Below are positions 45,945 through 55,467 of a stretch of DNA of 64,000 bases, in pieces (the first letter of the stretch is position 1; every line of letters starts with the position of its first letter). The position numbers and the translations under genes are program-made. The DNA is from Agrobacterium tumefaciens (lineage in GTDB: Bacteria > Pseudomonadota > Alphaproteobacteria > Rhizobiales > Rhizobiaceae): positions 31,001 through 95,000 of the forward strand of contig CP048470.1 in the NCBI GenBank assembly GCA_025559845.1, written 5' to 3'. The notes beneath the pieces were generated by a model. The model made no database searches. It saw only the letters and a program-made list of their open reading frames with translations, and was not told where the DNA came from.

Positions 45945-47765
45945 ATGAAAGAACCAGAACCTAACTTCGCGTCTCACGACTTCGTCGGCGGCCTATCCCG
46001 GCGCCAATCCGGTGACTTCACCACGGACAGACGAGTTCTTATTCTCATCGCGATGGCCGTTCTAATCGGCTCTGCAGGCGCTTTCGCTGCCTGGATCCTT
46101 GTCAGCCTCATTCAACTCGTGACGAACGTAGTCTGGATGGGACGCGTTAGTACTGACGAAGTGAGCTTCGCAAATATTCAGCCATCGGTTTGGATGGTCG
46201 CTGCTCCAATTCTAGGGGGAATTGTGATTGGGCTTATGGCTCGGTTCGGGTCGGAGAAGATCCGAGGTCACGGTATCCCTGAGGCTATCGAGGCCATTCT
46301 CATCGGTGGCAGTAGGATGTCTCCCAAAGTGGCGATCCTGAAACCGCTTTCTTCTGCGATCTCGATTGGCAGCGGCGGACCCTTTGGTGCGGAAGGTCCA
46401 ATCATCATGACAGGTGGTGCCATTGGTTCCCTATTTGCCCAGTGTTTCCAAATGAGTTCTGCTGAACGCAAGACGCTTCTTGTCGCAGGTGCTGCTGCAG
46501 GGATGACCGCAATCTTTGGCTCTCCGATCGCGGCAGTCATGCTGGCAGTCGAACTTCTTCTCTTCGAATGGAAACCGCGCAGTTTTATCCCTGTTGCAGT
46601 CGCCGCTGCGGTTTCGGTCACGTGGCGCCCGTATTATTTCGATGCGGGTCCGCTTTTTCCGACCCAATTCGGATTTGATTTGCCTTGGTGGAGCCTTTTG
46701 CTCTGTGTCGTGCTTGGGATCGTTTCCGGTCTGCAATCAGGGCTCATGACGAAGTTACTCTACAAGATTGAAGATCTGTTCGAGACCCTACCGATTCACT
46801 GGATGTGGTGGCCCGCGCTCGGTGGCCTCGTAGTTGGTCTAGGTGGCCTGATCGAGCCACGTGCTCTCGGTGTGGGCTACGACATCATCGCTGATATGCT
46901 TGGTAATCACATCGTGGCGAAGGCCGTCATTGCGATCCTGCTGGTAAAATCCGGCATATGGTTGGTGGCATTGTCATCCGGCACCTCCGGGGGTGTGCTG
47001 GCGCCTCTCTTGATACTTGGAGGCGCACTCGGATATCTGGTTGGTCTGATACTTCCAGGCGAGCCTGGCATATGGGCTCTGATTGGAATGGCGGCGATGA
47101 TGGGCGGAACAATGCGCGCACCGCTGACCGGAATATTCTTTGCCGTCGAGATCACGGGTGATCTCACCATGGCGGTTCCTCTGCTCATTGGAACCGTAAG
47201 CGCATATTCTGTCACCGTGTTGATGATGCGTCGCTCAATCCTCACGGAAAAGATTGCTCGTCGGGGCCAGCATATCACCCGCGAATACGGGATCGATATG
47301 TTTGAACACATGCGCGCGGGCGAAATCATGATCCGAAACGTCGATACCCTGCCTGCATCAATGGCTGTCGTTGATGCAATCGAGTTCTTTACGTCCACGG
47401 CCGACAAGCACCGAAGCTATCCGGTCACCGAAGCTGATGGAAAGCTGATCGGAATGGTCTCTCGCGCTGATATCCTACTCTGGCAGCAAAGCGATCTTGA
47501 GCCCAGTCTGACGCTTGCAAAAATTCTTGGCCAGAGGAGCTTCACCGTTGGCTATGAGAACGATCCGGTCGGACATATCGCCGATCTGATGCTGAGCGAG
47601 AATACGGGTCGGGTCGCAATTGTCAGTGCGTCGACTCGGATACTCGTCGGACTGGTTTCGCCCAAAGACCTGCTTCATTTGCGCCAAACATTCCGGACTG
47701 CGGAATGGGAGCGGCAAACGTCGATCGGGAGACCAACCAGAAGTGTCTCGCCGAGCACGACATAG
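45945..47765 (+). CDS. ClC-family chloride channel/transporter with CBS domains
   Basis: A 606-residue inner-membrane ClC protein. Anion-site motifs are GHGIPEAIEAIL (usual Ser of GSGIP is His), SGGPFGAEGPIIM (gating Glu kept) and SSGTSGGVLAPLLILGGALG (GxFxP position reads GVLAP). The C-terminal about 150 residues are a CBS pair (RAGEIMIRNVDTLPASMAVV; YPVTEADGKLIGMVSRADIL; RVAIVSASTRILVGLVSPKD). It may exchange chloride or another anion for protons under nucleotide control. Confidence 0.92.
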   Translation: MKEPEPNFASHDFVGGLSRRQSGDFTTDRRVLILIAMAVLIGSAGAFAAWILVSLIQLVTNVVWMGRVSTDEVSFANIQPSVWMVAAPILGGIVIGLMARFGSEKIRGHGIPEAIEAILIGGSRMSPKVAILKPLSSAISIGSGGPFGAEGPIIMTGGAIGSLFAQCFQMSSAERKTLLVAGAAAGMTAIFGSPIAAVMLAVELLLFEWKPRSFIPVAVAAAVSVTWRPYYFDAGPLFPTQFGFDLPWWSLLLCVVLGIVSGLQSGLMTKLLYKIEDLFETLPIHWMWWPALGGLVVGLGGLIEPRALGVGYDIIADMLGNHIVAKAVIAILLVKSGIWLVALSSGTSGGVLAPLLILGGALGYLVGLILPGEPGIWALIGMAAMMGGTMRAPLTGIFFAVEITGDLTMAVPLLIGTVSAYSVTVLMMRRSILTEKIARRGQHITREYGIDMFEHMRAGEIMIRNVDTLPASMAVVDAIEFFTSTADKHRSYPVTEADGKLIGMVSRADILLWQQSDLEPSLTLAKILGQRSFTVGYENDPVGHIADLMLSENTGRVAIVSASTRILVGLVSPKDLLHLRQTFRTAEWERQTSIGRPTRSVSPSTT

Positions 47766-47801
47766 AGCGTGTACCGCTGTTGTGCTGTGGGTGCCGCATT
47801 A

Positions 47802-48401
47802 TTAGCGGACCCCGCCCGCAATCATTGCCCATTTTCCGAGGTGTGCCTGAGATTTTGATTGTCCCGATGTTCGAGGCACTCCTACGCTCATTGAGCGTGC
47901 GATGCTCGCAATGTTAAGACTGGCTGCGCAGTTTCCTCCACCGCCAGTCTTCGTAGGATGTTCGATACTTGCTCCAATGGAAGACTTTTCTCGCCATACG
48001 TCGAAACGGGTAAGCGTTTCCGCATTTGGAGGATAATCGCCGAGGGTAGACCTACCGGCTTCGATTTCGGCCTTCAGAAACACTTCCTGCTCTTCCATCG
48101 AGACAGCCTCGTCAGCAATCTCGGCAACGGATTTTCGAGGAATGACGATGACGGCCTCGCTGTCACCGAAAATAATGTCGTCGGGATAAACCGCGACACC
48201 ACCGCAAGTAACAGGCTGGTTCATATCCGATGCATGACGGGCGACCAAGTTGGCAGGTGCGGCTGGACCGGTGCAATATCTCGGGAAGCCAATCTCTGCG
48301 ACATCGGCTGTGTCGCGAACCCCTCCGTCGCCGCGGAGAAGCAATTTCAGGAGGCAAACCGCGCTCTTGATGGGATATGAACCTCCGGCCCTGTTATTCA
48401 A
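47802..48401 (-). pseudogene. RraA/HMG-aldolase-like protein, 5'-truncated
   Basis: The middle of this frame matches the C-terminal half of RraA-like aldolases and regulators: GDGGVRDTADVAEIGFPRYC, PVTCGGVAVYPDDIIFGDSE, AVIVIPRKSVAEIADEA, EQEVFLKAEIEAGRSTLGDY. The N-terminal half is missing (residues before GDGG are unrelated) and about 55 unrelated residues follow the normal end near FDVWREK. It is probably a deletion remnant at the border between the redox region and the island. Confidence 0.7.
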
Positions 48402-48595
48402 GAACTAGCGCGCTGAAACTGCTCAGCGGAAAACGTCCGTTTGTCATATGGAGAACGGCCGAACGGGGCCTGGAGCGGACAGAATCGTCCAGGGCTGTAA
48501 CTTCAAAATGCTGCCGTGTGCCAAGTCCTCCAGACAACAGTCCCAAGCCCCGGCCGCGACGATAGCGCGGATTTCGTTTGTGACATCGACAATTC

Positions 48596-50356
48596 CTATT
48601 CGAAGGTTAGCGATGAAATCAGCCAGTTGAGTTCCGTGCGAGCGGACGAAAGCACGCTTGCGTAAGAACTAACCGTCGTCATGTCAGTCCCATACCTCTT
48701 GTCCATAGAGGCTGCAGAGCCCTTACCGATCATCAAGATCCTTAACGGACTGCTTGAGGTGATGGTCCCTGACAAGTCATCGCGATATTGCTCGGCCTGA
48801 GCAATGTCTTCCCGAGAAATTGGATGGTTGGGGCGTTTGAATTCAATCAGCAGATAACTGTCAGCTAAATCCTGCGACAACAAAAGATCAGGTCGTTTCG
48901 AAGCCCGCTCGCCCGTAAATTTCTTATCACTATAGTTCGCGATGACCCGTTTCAGGGTCAAGTTCGATGACATCAGAGCGTATTGGCGGCCGAGAAGCCA
49001 CAAATTCGTCTCGAAGGCCTTATGGACGTCCTTTTCGAGGGTCGCTTCGTTGTCGATAAGCTCCTCGAGGTAGTCCAAAAATCTCACTCGCCTGGTCGCT
49101 TGAGCAGCGATCCCAGAGAGCTCAACCATCCCAAAATCTTCAAGCGCCGCTGCAAAGGAACTGACATCTTTCCGATCGGTGGCATTTATCCGCTCCAGTA
49201 CGGCCCAGTAGGCGTCATGCTCCATGGCGTCGAGCGCGACTTCTGCGATCGTCGCAATGCGGTCTTCGCTTTCCCGATAGAAACGCTGCAAAATCCGGTG
49301 GAGGGCTTCCTCTGCGTAGCGTCGGCGATGTTCGGGGAGGTCTTTCAGCCTAGCGTCCAACTGCTTCTTCAATCGAGCTAGCTGAAGGTTCATATCGCGA
49401 GAGTGGCTCTCCCTAAGCTCTTCTTTGACGATCGATTTTACATAGGATTGGATTTCCTGGAACGCCTTGCTATTTTCAACCACCCCGCCCCAATCGGCAG
49501 TTACGAAGTGGTCGCTACCCTCGAGTTCCACCTCTCCGTAGACTCGTTTCGACAACTTAAAGGGAATTTCCTCGTCATCATCTAGGCCAAACATCATTGG
49601 CTTCCCGACGACCTTCCCGTCCACCTTCAGCACTATGCCCGGAGCCTTAGGGGCCTTTTTCCCGTCCGCGATTGTGAACTTCAGTCGAACTGAGCCGCTC
49701 TCCGTAAGCATCTGCTCAACTTCCCGCGATACACCAGGAACATCATCGACGGATAGCTGCGCCTCGTTCACAAATACTTTGAAAGACTCCTCCCGGCCGT
49801 ACTCATGCACGAGGATTTCTCGAAATCGGTCCGGCGTTGGGAAATTCAAACGGCTATCGAGACCGGACAGAATGATTGTAGTGCCTGCAGGAACTTCGCC
49901 TCCATCCTCCTCGATGAATGGTAGCGGCACTGCCTCCAAGTCGTTCTCGTTCTCGGCCAGGACGAGTTTGTCGATGGTCAGGCTGCATTTCCGACCGCGC
50001 GCGACCGCTGAAACATCCATCCGACTTGCCAATGACAGGCCCGCGAACTTACCGATGCCCTTGCGACCCTTGACCTTCCGCTTTAGAAGAGGCGTCCGTT
50101 CGCCTGTACGTGCCCGCTTATCGCTGGCTATGTTCAGGTATTCGTTCCTCATTTCCAGAGATGTCATTCCCGAACCGTCGTCGCGGACGATAATCGGATC
50201 AGACGACATAGGCGCCGGCAATGTGATCCAAACATTTTTGGCGTCAGCGTCCCATGCGTTGTCGACCAGTTCCTTTAGGGCTGCTTCACTCGATCGATAG
50301 GTTTCACCCAGAAGTCTTGTCAGTCGTGTATTAACCGAAAAATGTACGTCGTTCAT
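48596..50356 (-). CDS. GHKL ATPase fused to Shedu-like nuclease domain
   Basis: A 586-residue protein. Residues 1-220 are a Bergerat-fold ATPase: ALKELVDNAWDADAKN (catalytic Glu29, N-box Asn33), IIVRDDGSGMT (Asp-x-Gly-x-Gly), KGRKGIGKFAG (ATP lid) and GTTIILSG. The middle has an S5-like part and helical linkers. The C-terminal about 120 residues contain RPDLLLSQDLADSYLLIEFK, giving D490, E505 and K507, then QAEQY. This is the PD-(D/E)XK pattern of Shedu (DUF4263) defence nucleases. ATG 50356 begins MNDVHFSVNTRL; the longer frame to 50455 is unlikely. The role, possibly ATP-gated anti-phage nuclease, is inferred. Same strand as the FtsH-like block. Confidence 0.8.
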   Translation of the reverse strand: MNDVHFSVNTRLTRLLGETYRSSEAALKELVDNAWDADAKNVWITLPAPMSSDPIIVRDDGSGMTSLEMRNEYLNIASDKRARTGERTPLLKRKVKGRKGIGKFAGLSLASRMDVSAVARGRKCSLTIDKLVLAENENDLEAVPLPFIEEDGGEVPAGTTIILSGLDSRLNFPTPDRFREILVHEYGREESFKVFVNEAQLSVDDVPGVSREVEQMLTESGSVRLKFTIADGKKAPKAPGIVLKVDGKVVGKPMMFGLDDDEEIPFKLSKRVYGEVELEGSDHFVTADWGGVVENSKAFQEIQSYVKSIVKEELRESHSRDMNLQLARLKKQLDARLKDLPEHRRRYAEEALHRILQRFYRESEDRIATIAEVALDAMEHDAYWAVLERINATDRKDVSSFAAALEDFGMVELSGIAAQATRRVRFLDYLEELIDNEATLEKDVHKAFETNLWLLGRQYALMSSNLTLKRVIANYSDKKFTGERASKRPDLLLSQDLADSYLLIEFKRPNHPISREDIAQAEQYRDDLSGTITSSSPLRILMIGKGSAASMDKRYGTDMTTVSSYASVLSSARTELNWLISSLTFE

Positions 50357-50458
50357 AAAACGAGTTCCCCAACCCCTATGTAAAATCAGAGGTAGCAAAA
50401 GAAATAGCTCTCTGTAACCTTCATCGATGAGCTCCCACAGGAAACAACTCGGCACGGC

Positions 50459-50674
50459 TTAGCCGCGCAAGTAAATTGACCCTTGAGGTCGACTGCAATC
50501 TCGCACTGGACTGGACGTCGCTTTTTTTTGCTGAACGAGCATGGCGCGTGCCCTCACCTCCTGACCTATTGCGGCAGAGCTGATCTTATCTTTGACCAGA
50601 TCGCTTACCATGACTTCGTGCGGTTCGCGCGCCTTCAATAACGCTGTCATGACGGCGGCCCCTGCACCCCTCAT
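50459..50674 (-). CDS. Possible small gene, 71 residues
   Basis: An open frame on the same strand as, and 13 bp after, the M41 peptidase gene. The central helix-like part AREPHEVMVSDLVKDKISSA, then AIGQEVRARAMLVQQ, looks like protein; the tail is basic. No family or clear ribosome-binding site. It may be a relic. Confidence 0.3.
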   Translation of the reverse strand: MRGAGAAVMTALLKAREPHEVMVSDLVKDKISSAAIGQEVRARAMLVQQKKATSSPVRDCSRPQGSIYLRG

Positions 50675-50686
50675 CGCCCGAACGAT

Positions 50687-51448
50687 TCAAGATGTCAGGA
50701 TCTGCCTGACTGCCCCTTCATCCATTGCCTGGGCATCGAACAGCGCCTTTGCGAGGGCATGAAAGGTTGGCCTGCGCCTCCTGAGGATCGTTGCTGCCCG
50801 GTCGAGTGCCGCTACCAGCCTGGCATGAACGCGAGCGGCCAGTTCGGTATCTCGGTCAAACACCGCGCCCGGATCGCGATGGGGCCGATAGAGCAGCGGA
50901 TGCTCGCTCCCGAAGCCAAGGGTGCGCTCCATATCGAAGGCAAGGCGCGTGGCCCGCGCCAGATCGCTGTCGTCGGTCCCTCCGGAACCGCTCGAGACAC
51001 GTTTGAGCACCAGTTGCTCGGCAGCCCGCCCGGCCATCAGCATGGTCAACATGTTTTCGTACCAATCGTGGGTATCGGTCGCCCAGGCGTGGAAGCCGAC
51101 GAGGTTATAGCCGCCCTCGCCGGTATCAATATTGAGCCCGCGAACAGGTCCGAGATCGAGAGCATGATGCGCGACGGCATGCCCCGCCTCGTGGAAGGCG
51201 AAGCGCCAGCGCAGATTATAAGGCACGGGCGGCCGATGACCGCGGATGCCCTCTTCGATATCCTCATAGCGGATCGCCCGCTTGCCACGCCGCGCTTTCA
51301 AGCGAGCCTCCCGGACGATGCGCTCGATATCGGCGCCCGTCAGTCCCATGGCGCGCGTGGCGAGACGCCGCAGAATTGCATCAGCAGAATTGCCTTCTTG
51401 CGCGGCTGCCGACAATTCCGACGCGTTGCTGTTCTGTGCTTCAGTCAT
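50687..51448 (-). CDS. Stand-alone M41 (FtsH-type) zinc peptidase
   Basis: A 253-residue protein. It first carries the end of an AAA+ lid helix (LATRAMGLTGADIERIVREA), then a peptidase domain with FAFHEAGHAVAHH (HExxH at residues 86-90) and SGGTDDSDLARATRLAFDME, the third-ligand Asp region of FtsH. No membrane helices. The ATG overlaps the stop of the ATPase gene in ATGA, so the two halves of an FtsH-like protease are made as coupled separate proteins and presumably assemble. It may degrade a specific partner. Confidence 0.88.
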   Translation of the reverse strand: MTEAQNSNASELSAAAQEGNSADAILRRLATRAMGLTGADIERIVREARLKARRGKRAIRYEDIEEGIRGHRPPVPYNLRWRFAFHEAGHAVAHHALDLGPVRGLNIDTGEGGYNLVGFHAWATDTHDWYENMLTMLMAGRAAEQLVLKRVSSGSGGTDDSDLARATRLAFDMERTLGFGSEHPLLYRPHRDPGAVFDRDTELAARVHARLVAALDRAATILRRRRPTFHALAKALFDAQAMDEGAVRQILTS

Positions 51449-53424
51449 CGGCTGGCTCCCTTCCGTTCACTTTCTGCGTCTTCCTCCAGATAGTCGGCAA
51501 CGATCCTCTTCAGCGAGAATCCGTCCTCGGCTTCCGACCGGGTTTCTGGTACTGGCTCCCGGATCAGCGATGTCACATCGTCGCCGAGATGATGAGCGAG
51601 GATTTCCCCGAGGGTGGGCACATCGGGCCTGGGGATTTCGATATGTGTCTCCAATCGTCCGGATCGCTTGATGGCATCGTCGATATGGTCGGGCCGGTTG
51701 GTGGCACCGACGATGATCAGCCCTTCGTTTTTGATCGCGCCATCGAGCAGTTCCAGCGCCTTGTTGACGACGGTATTCCAATAGTCCGAATGCTCCCGCT
51801 CCGCCGGCTGCCGCTTGCCGATACCATCGATCTCGTCGATGAACAGGATCGCCGGCGCCATGGCCCGCGCCTCGACAAACGTCTTGCTCATCCTGTCGAT
51901 CACGTCGTTGAGATGACCGCCCTGCAGCCAGGTCGAGACTGATGTAACGACCAGCGGGATTTGCAGGCTGTTGCACAGCGCCCGGGCAAAGGTGGTCTTG
52001 CCGGTTCCGGGCGGGCCGGACAGTAGCAGCTTGGTGCTCATCTCCGACCAAGCCAGAATGCTTGCCCGGTAATCGTCCAGATCTGCCTTGAGATCGAGCG
52101 CCCACTCCTTCGCCTTGCCATATCCGGATAGCGTTTCGACGGTCATTGGCGGCTTGTGGCCGATCTCACCTGCTGTTCGCAAAGGCTCCGGCTGGATCAC
52201 CTCAGCGCCGGACGGCTTGTCCTTCTTCCAGCGGCCGTTGCTGTCACTGTCGGTCGACTTCGGCTTTTCGTGCGAGCCTTGGGGCCTCTCGGTGGATGTG
52301 CTCGACGATGCCGAACCGGATGCCTTGTCGTCGCTCCCGCCACCACCGTCCTCCTCTTCCTCGAAGTCACTGCGATTCCGCTCAATGAGCACTGCAAGAA
52401 CATGCAGCACGTCGCGAACATGCCGCCCCGGACGAAAGGCAAGAACCAGATCCTCGAGCGACAACCAGCGCGCATCGGAATCCGACGGTAGGCCAAGCAT
52501 CTCGATTGCCTCGTCAGGGTAAAGCACCTCGACCAGATCAGTGACGAACCTGCGATCGAGCTTTCCCGTTTCCAGCGACAGGTCGGCGGAGATCTGCAGC
52601 AGCGAGGGAATGTCCGATCGCTTTTCCGCGATGGCGAGGATCGACAAGTCACGCGACAGCGCACTGAGCATCCGCCGGCGCAGGGCATTGCCCGTGACAC
52701 GATGCACGCCGGCGCCCGAGAAGGTCATCAGGCGCCTGCGTGCCTCACCTTCGAGGACATCGAAGTGATCGTCGTTGAACATGTGGTCCGCATCGACGAT
52801 CGCAAACGGGCCGCCCGGCACCAGCCGGGTTTTCTCCAGGAGCCGCAGCACTTGCCCCTCGAAGCCCGCAAGTGGCGCATGGAGTGTGATGACCGGTGTC
52901 ACACGGGTCAGCATATAAACGATCTCCCGAAGCGACCGCCCGCTGCTCTTCACCGCGCGCGCCAGAACCAGGCTTGCAACGATTTGACTGACCAGTGGCT
53001 GAGCGACTGCCCGATCCACCAGGCCGACGGCGTAAGCGCGCCGATCAACTCCGTTACCCAGCACTCCGTCATGCGCGATTGTACCGCGACGCACCCGAGG
53101 GAGGGCCAAGAGTTGCGAGGCGAACGACGGATGAACGATCCCGGTGGTCACGACACCATCGCCAGCAGAGCCGGTCGTCGGATTGCCGGTATCCTTCGGT
53201 GGGATAAGCCAATCACCAAAATTCCGCCGGAACCAGGTATCGTCACGGATCGGATCGCCGGTCAGTCGTGTCGTATCGAAGGCTGGACTGTAGCGGCAGG
53301 TGAGATGACCGTCGACATCGACGATCTTGCTTTCCAGCAGACCGTTGCGCAGAGCGATCCGGCGCGCCTCGCGGCGCGCAAGGTGCCGAAGACGGCGAAC
53401 AAGCAGTCGGGCGAGCTTATCCAT
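51445..53424 (-). CDS. AAA+ ATPase, partner of the M41 peptidase
   Basis: A 659-residue protein. Residues 1-about 440 are an unknown N-terminal part with basic start (LARLLVRRLRHLARREARRI) and a Ser/Asp-rich low-complexity linker (about 360-420). The C-terminal AAA+ core has Walker A SGPPGTGKTTFARAL (about 469-477), Walker B AILFIDEIDGIGKR, sensor GATNRPDHID and an Arg-finger region KRSGRLETHIEIPR. The core is closest to FtsH/proteasomal ATPases, but most of the lid lies in the next gene. ATG 53424 follows GGGAGG by 8 bp and overlaps the upstream gene by 8 bp. Confidence 0.88.
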   Translation of the reverse strand: MDKLARLLVRRLRHLARREARRIALRNGLLESKIVDVDGHLTCRYSPAFDTTRLTGDPIRDDTWFRRNFGDWLIPPKDTGNPTTGSAGDGVVTTGIVHPSFASQLLALPRVRRGTIAHDGVLGNGVDRRAYAVGLVDRAVAQPLVSQIVASLVLARAVKSSGRSLREIVYMLTRVTPVITLHAPLAGFEGQVLRLLEKTRLVPGGPFAIVDADHMFNDDHFDVLEGEARRRLMTFSGAGVHRVTGNALRRRMLSALSRDLSILAIAEKRSDIPSLLQISADLSLETGKLDRRFVTDLVEVLYPDEAIEMLGLPSDSDARWLSLEDLVLAFRPGRHVRDVLHVLAVLIERNRSDFEEEEDGGGGSDDKASGSASSSTSTERPQGSHEKPKSTDSDSNGRWKKDKPSGAEVIQPEPLRTAGEIGHKPPMTVETLSGYGKAKEWALDLKADLDDYRASILAWSEMSTKLLLSGPPGTGKTTFARALCNSLQIPLVVTSVSTWLQGGHLNDVIDRMSKTFVEARAMAPAILFIDEIDGIGKRQPAEREHSDYWNTVVNKALELLDGAIKNEGLIIVGATNRPDHIDDAIKRSGRLETHIEIPRPDVPTLGEILAHHLGDDVTSLIREPVPETRSEAEDGFSLKRIVADYLEEDAESERKGASR

Positions 53425-53956
53425 CAGTCCGGCCTCCCGTCTCCGCGGCAATAATTGCCGTCCGGGCGTTCTTCACCGGATCCCGCGGACGCGTTCGACC
53501 ACGCCGCCCATCAATGCCACCGGGATTCGGGATCCGCGCCAACACACGCTCGCGCGGCGAACGACGCGAGGGATGCGCCTCAGCCGACGAACCCGTAGAG
53601 CCAGACAGGCTCAGATATTCATTCCGCGACTGATCGAGATGCCGGTTGCGGCTCCGCAGCCAGTCGAGCAGCAGACGGCATGCCGCATTGCCGCCGTCGG
53701 CAACTGCACGCAACCGCAGCATCACAGGCTCCGGCACAAAGCCATCCAGCAAAGAACCTTGCCGGACGAAGGCAAGCGCCAGGCCGATCAGAACGGCGGG
53801 GTCGTCGCGATCGCTCGAACCGTGGTCCACGTCATCGAATTGGACAGGAGGGATATTCGCGAGCCTACTGCGAAGGCAGGGCGACGCGATGGTGTCGGTC
53901 GTGACCGCTTCGCAACGGAAGCCGGCCACAGACGGGCTGTGGGTATCGATGGACAT
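53417..53956 (-). CDS. Hypothetical protein of the AAA/peptidase operon
   Basis: A 179-residue protein of unknown family. The central part has DDPAVLIGLALAFVRQGSLL, then MLRLRAVADGGNAACRLLLDWL, mostly helical. The C-terminal 60 residues are Arg/Pro/Gly-rich and probably disordered. ATG 53956 follows GAGGAGA. It overlaps the ATPase start by 8 bp, which makes co-translation likely. Possibly an adaptor or regulator of the ATPase. Confidence 0.7.
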   Translation of the reverse strand: MSIDTHSPSVAGFRCEAVTTDTIASPCLRSRLANIPPVQFDDVDHGSSDRDDPAVLIGLALAFVRQGSLLDGFVPEPVMLRLRAVADGGNAACRLLLDWLRSRNRHLDQSRNEYLSLSGSTGSSAEAHPSRRSPRERVLARIPNPGGIDGRRGRTRPRDPVKNARTAIIAAETGGRTDG

Positions 53957-54070
53957 GACTGTCTCCTCGCCGGAACGCATCGCATCCGGCGTTCGTGGAA
54001 TGGAGGATGAGGGAAGCCGGCCACGCGCTTCAGGCGCGGCCGCGATCAGTACCGTTGGGCTGGCGGCTCG

Positions 54071-55135
54071 TCAGTGCCGACGCGGACGGCGGGCGAAGCC
54101 GACCCGGATACGGGCGGGTTCCGGCTCGTCGTCCTGATCGTCGAAGCAGCCGAGATCGCAATGGCCATCATCCTCGTCCGGCGCGCCCATCACCTGCTCT
54201 TCCTCGAAAGTGCGGGCTGGACCGTTCAGAGCGATCAGCCGGTTTGCGATAATGGCAGCGGCGGGCGCCGTATCCGGTTTGGCCATTGCCACCACACCCA
54301 GTGCCTTACGGGCTTCCGCCTCAAGAAGCTGCTGCACGCGGCGGCCGAAGCGCAGACGCAGTTCTGCCATGCAGGCCGCAACTCCGTCGATCTCGAGCAG
54401 GTCGTCGATCTCCGACAGAGCCCAGATGCCGGTGGCATGATCGCTCGGGCGGCTGGCGCCATCGACGATGGCAACCTCGACCGTATCGATCATGAGCCGC
54501 TTGTGGTTCTTGTAGAGCCAGTCCGGCAACACCATTGCCGAGGCCATCATCTTCATCTTCAGCTCTTCGAGACGGCTGGTGTCGCCGTAGGAGGCGAGCG
54601 AGCGTTTGAGGTCGAGAATGTAGGCCAGGTGCTTTGTCCGGTTCACCACGATCAGGTCGGGCGTATAGCTGCCTTTGGCCGGCGCCTCGCAGTCGAGCTT
54701 CACGCCGTCAAGGGACGACCAGTCGTTTCCGGCGACGGCTTCGAGCGCCGCCTTGACCAAAGGCAGCTTCAACGACTGGGTCAAGACAATAATGTTGGGA
54801 TTGGCTTTCGCCAGTCGCTCGACCGCCTGCTCGAGCAACTTGCCTTCCCGGAACGACACGGCGCGAACAAGCGAGGCGATGTGAACGTAGTGGCCGAGGA
54901 TCTCATCCTCGATCGGTTCGCCGTCGGCGATCGCCGCAATGGCGCGGTCGATCAGCAGATCGAGATCGGCTTCGACTTCGGCGAAGCGAACTATATGCGG
55001 GTGGCGGCGCAGCGCGGCCGGCTCGCCGATGCTGTAAGCGCCGATACCGAATGAGCGGTGGGAGAACATTGATGCCGCAGCGACAGTCGAACGAATAACT
55101 TCCCCGGCAGGGGTAGAGAGAGTATGCGTGGTCAT
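54071..55135 (-). CDS. Unknown protein with PD-(D/E)XK-like motif
   Basis: A 354-residue protein heading the AAA/peptidase operon, 114 bp upstream of the next gene. The N-terminal half is helical. Residues 158-180 read YTPDLIVVNRTKHLAYILDL then KRSL, giving D160, D175-x-K177 on two predicted strands: the core signature of PD-(D/E)XK nucleases. A following helix RLEELKMKMMASA is also typical. The C-terminus is acidic (EDDGHCDLGCFDDQDDEPEP). The nuclease assignment is inference from the motif alone. Confidence 0.65.
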   Translation of the reverse strand: MTTHTLSTPAGEVIRSTVAAASMFSHRSFGIGAYSIGEPAALRRHPHIVRFAEVEADLDLLIDRAIAAIADGEPIEDEILGHYVHIASLVRAVSFREGKLLEQAVERLAKANPNIIVLTQSLKLPLVKAALEAVAGNDWSSLDGVKLDCEAPAKGSYTPDLIVVNRTKHLAYILDLKRSLASYGDTSRLEELKMKMMASAMVLPDWLYKNHKRLMIDTVEVAIVDGASRPSDHATGIWALSEIDDLLEIDGVAACMAELRLRFGRRVQQLLEAEARKALGVVAMAKPDTAPAAAIIANRLIALNGPARTFEEEQVMGAPDEDDGHCDLGCFDDQDDEPEPARIRVGFARRPRRH

Positions 55136-55467
55136 AGCCCGATTCCTTTTTGCGAAGGCTTGAGGGTCAGGCCCTTGTCGATGTTGGTAGCATCGGCTTG
55201 GGCCGTTTTATGTCCGGTCTTCCGAACGACCCCAACCTGGCAGGACCGGGAGCCGGGCTCAAGGACCCGGAACAACAAAAAAGAACAAAGCCGGTACATA
55301 GTTAACGGTGGGCTCACGAAGTCCGGACCAACGAACGCGTCCGGTGATCGCAACGGTCGGCCTCAGCGTTTCGCTCGCCATCATCAGGCAAAAGGAAAAG
55401 GGCCGACATGCGGCCCTTTCGAGTTTGGCGGGAAGGCCGGTCGCCCGGCCCTCGTGCAACTTGCATC
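55136..55467. other. 332-bp intergenic region with terminator
   Basis: It contains the terminator of the upstream gene (55391-55421) and, nearer 55136, the likely promoter of the AAA/peptidase operon. No ORF of note. Confidence 0.45.
55391..55421 (-). terminator. Intrinsic terminator after the DUF3102-like gene
   Basis: On the minus strand AAAGGGCCGC-ATG-TCGGCCCTTTT forms a stem of about 9 bp with a T-rich tail (TTTTCCTTTT). It lies about 47 bp after the stop at 55468 and separates that gene from the operon starting at 55135. Confidence 0.7.

Noticed and set aside
54074..55054. Plus-strand open frame opposite the PD-(D/E)XK-like gene
   Set aside because: The minus frame has better start, spacing to neighbours and protein-like composition.
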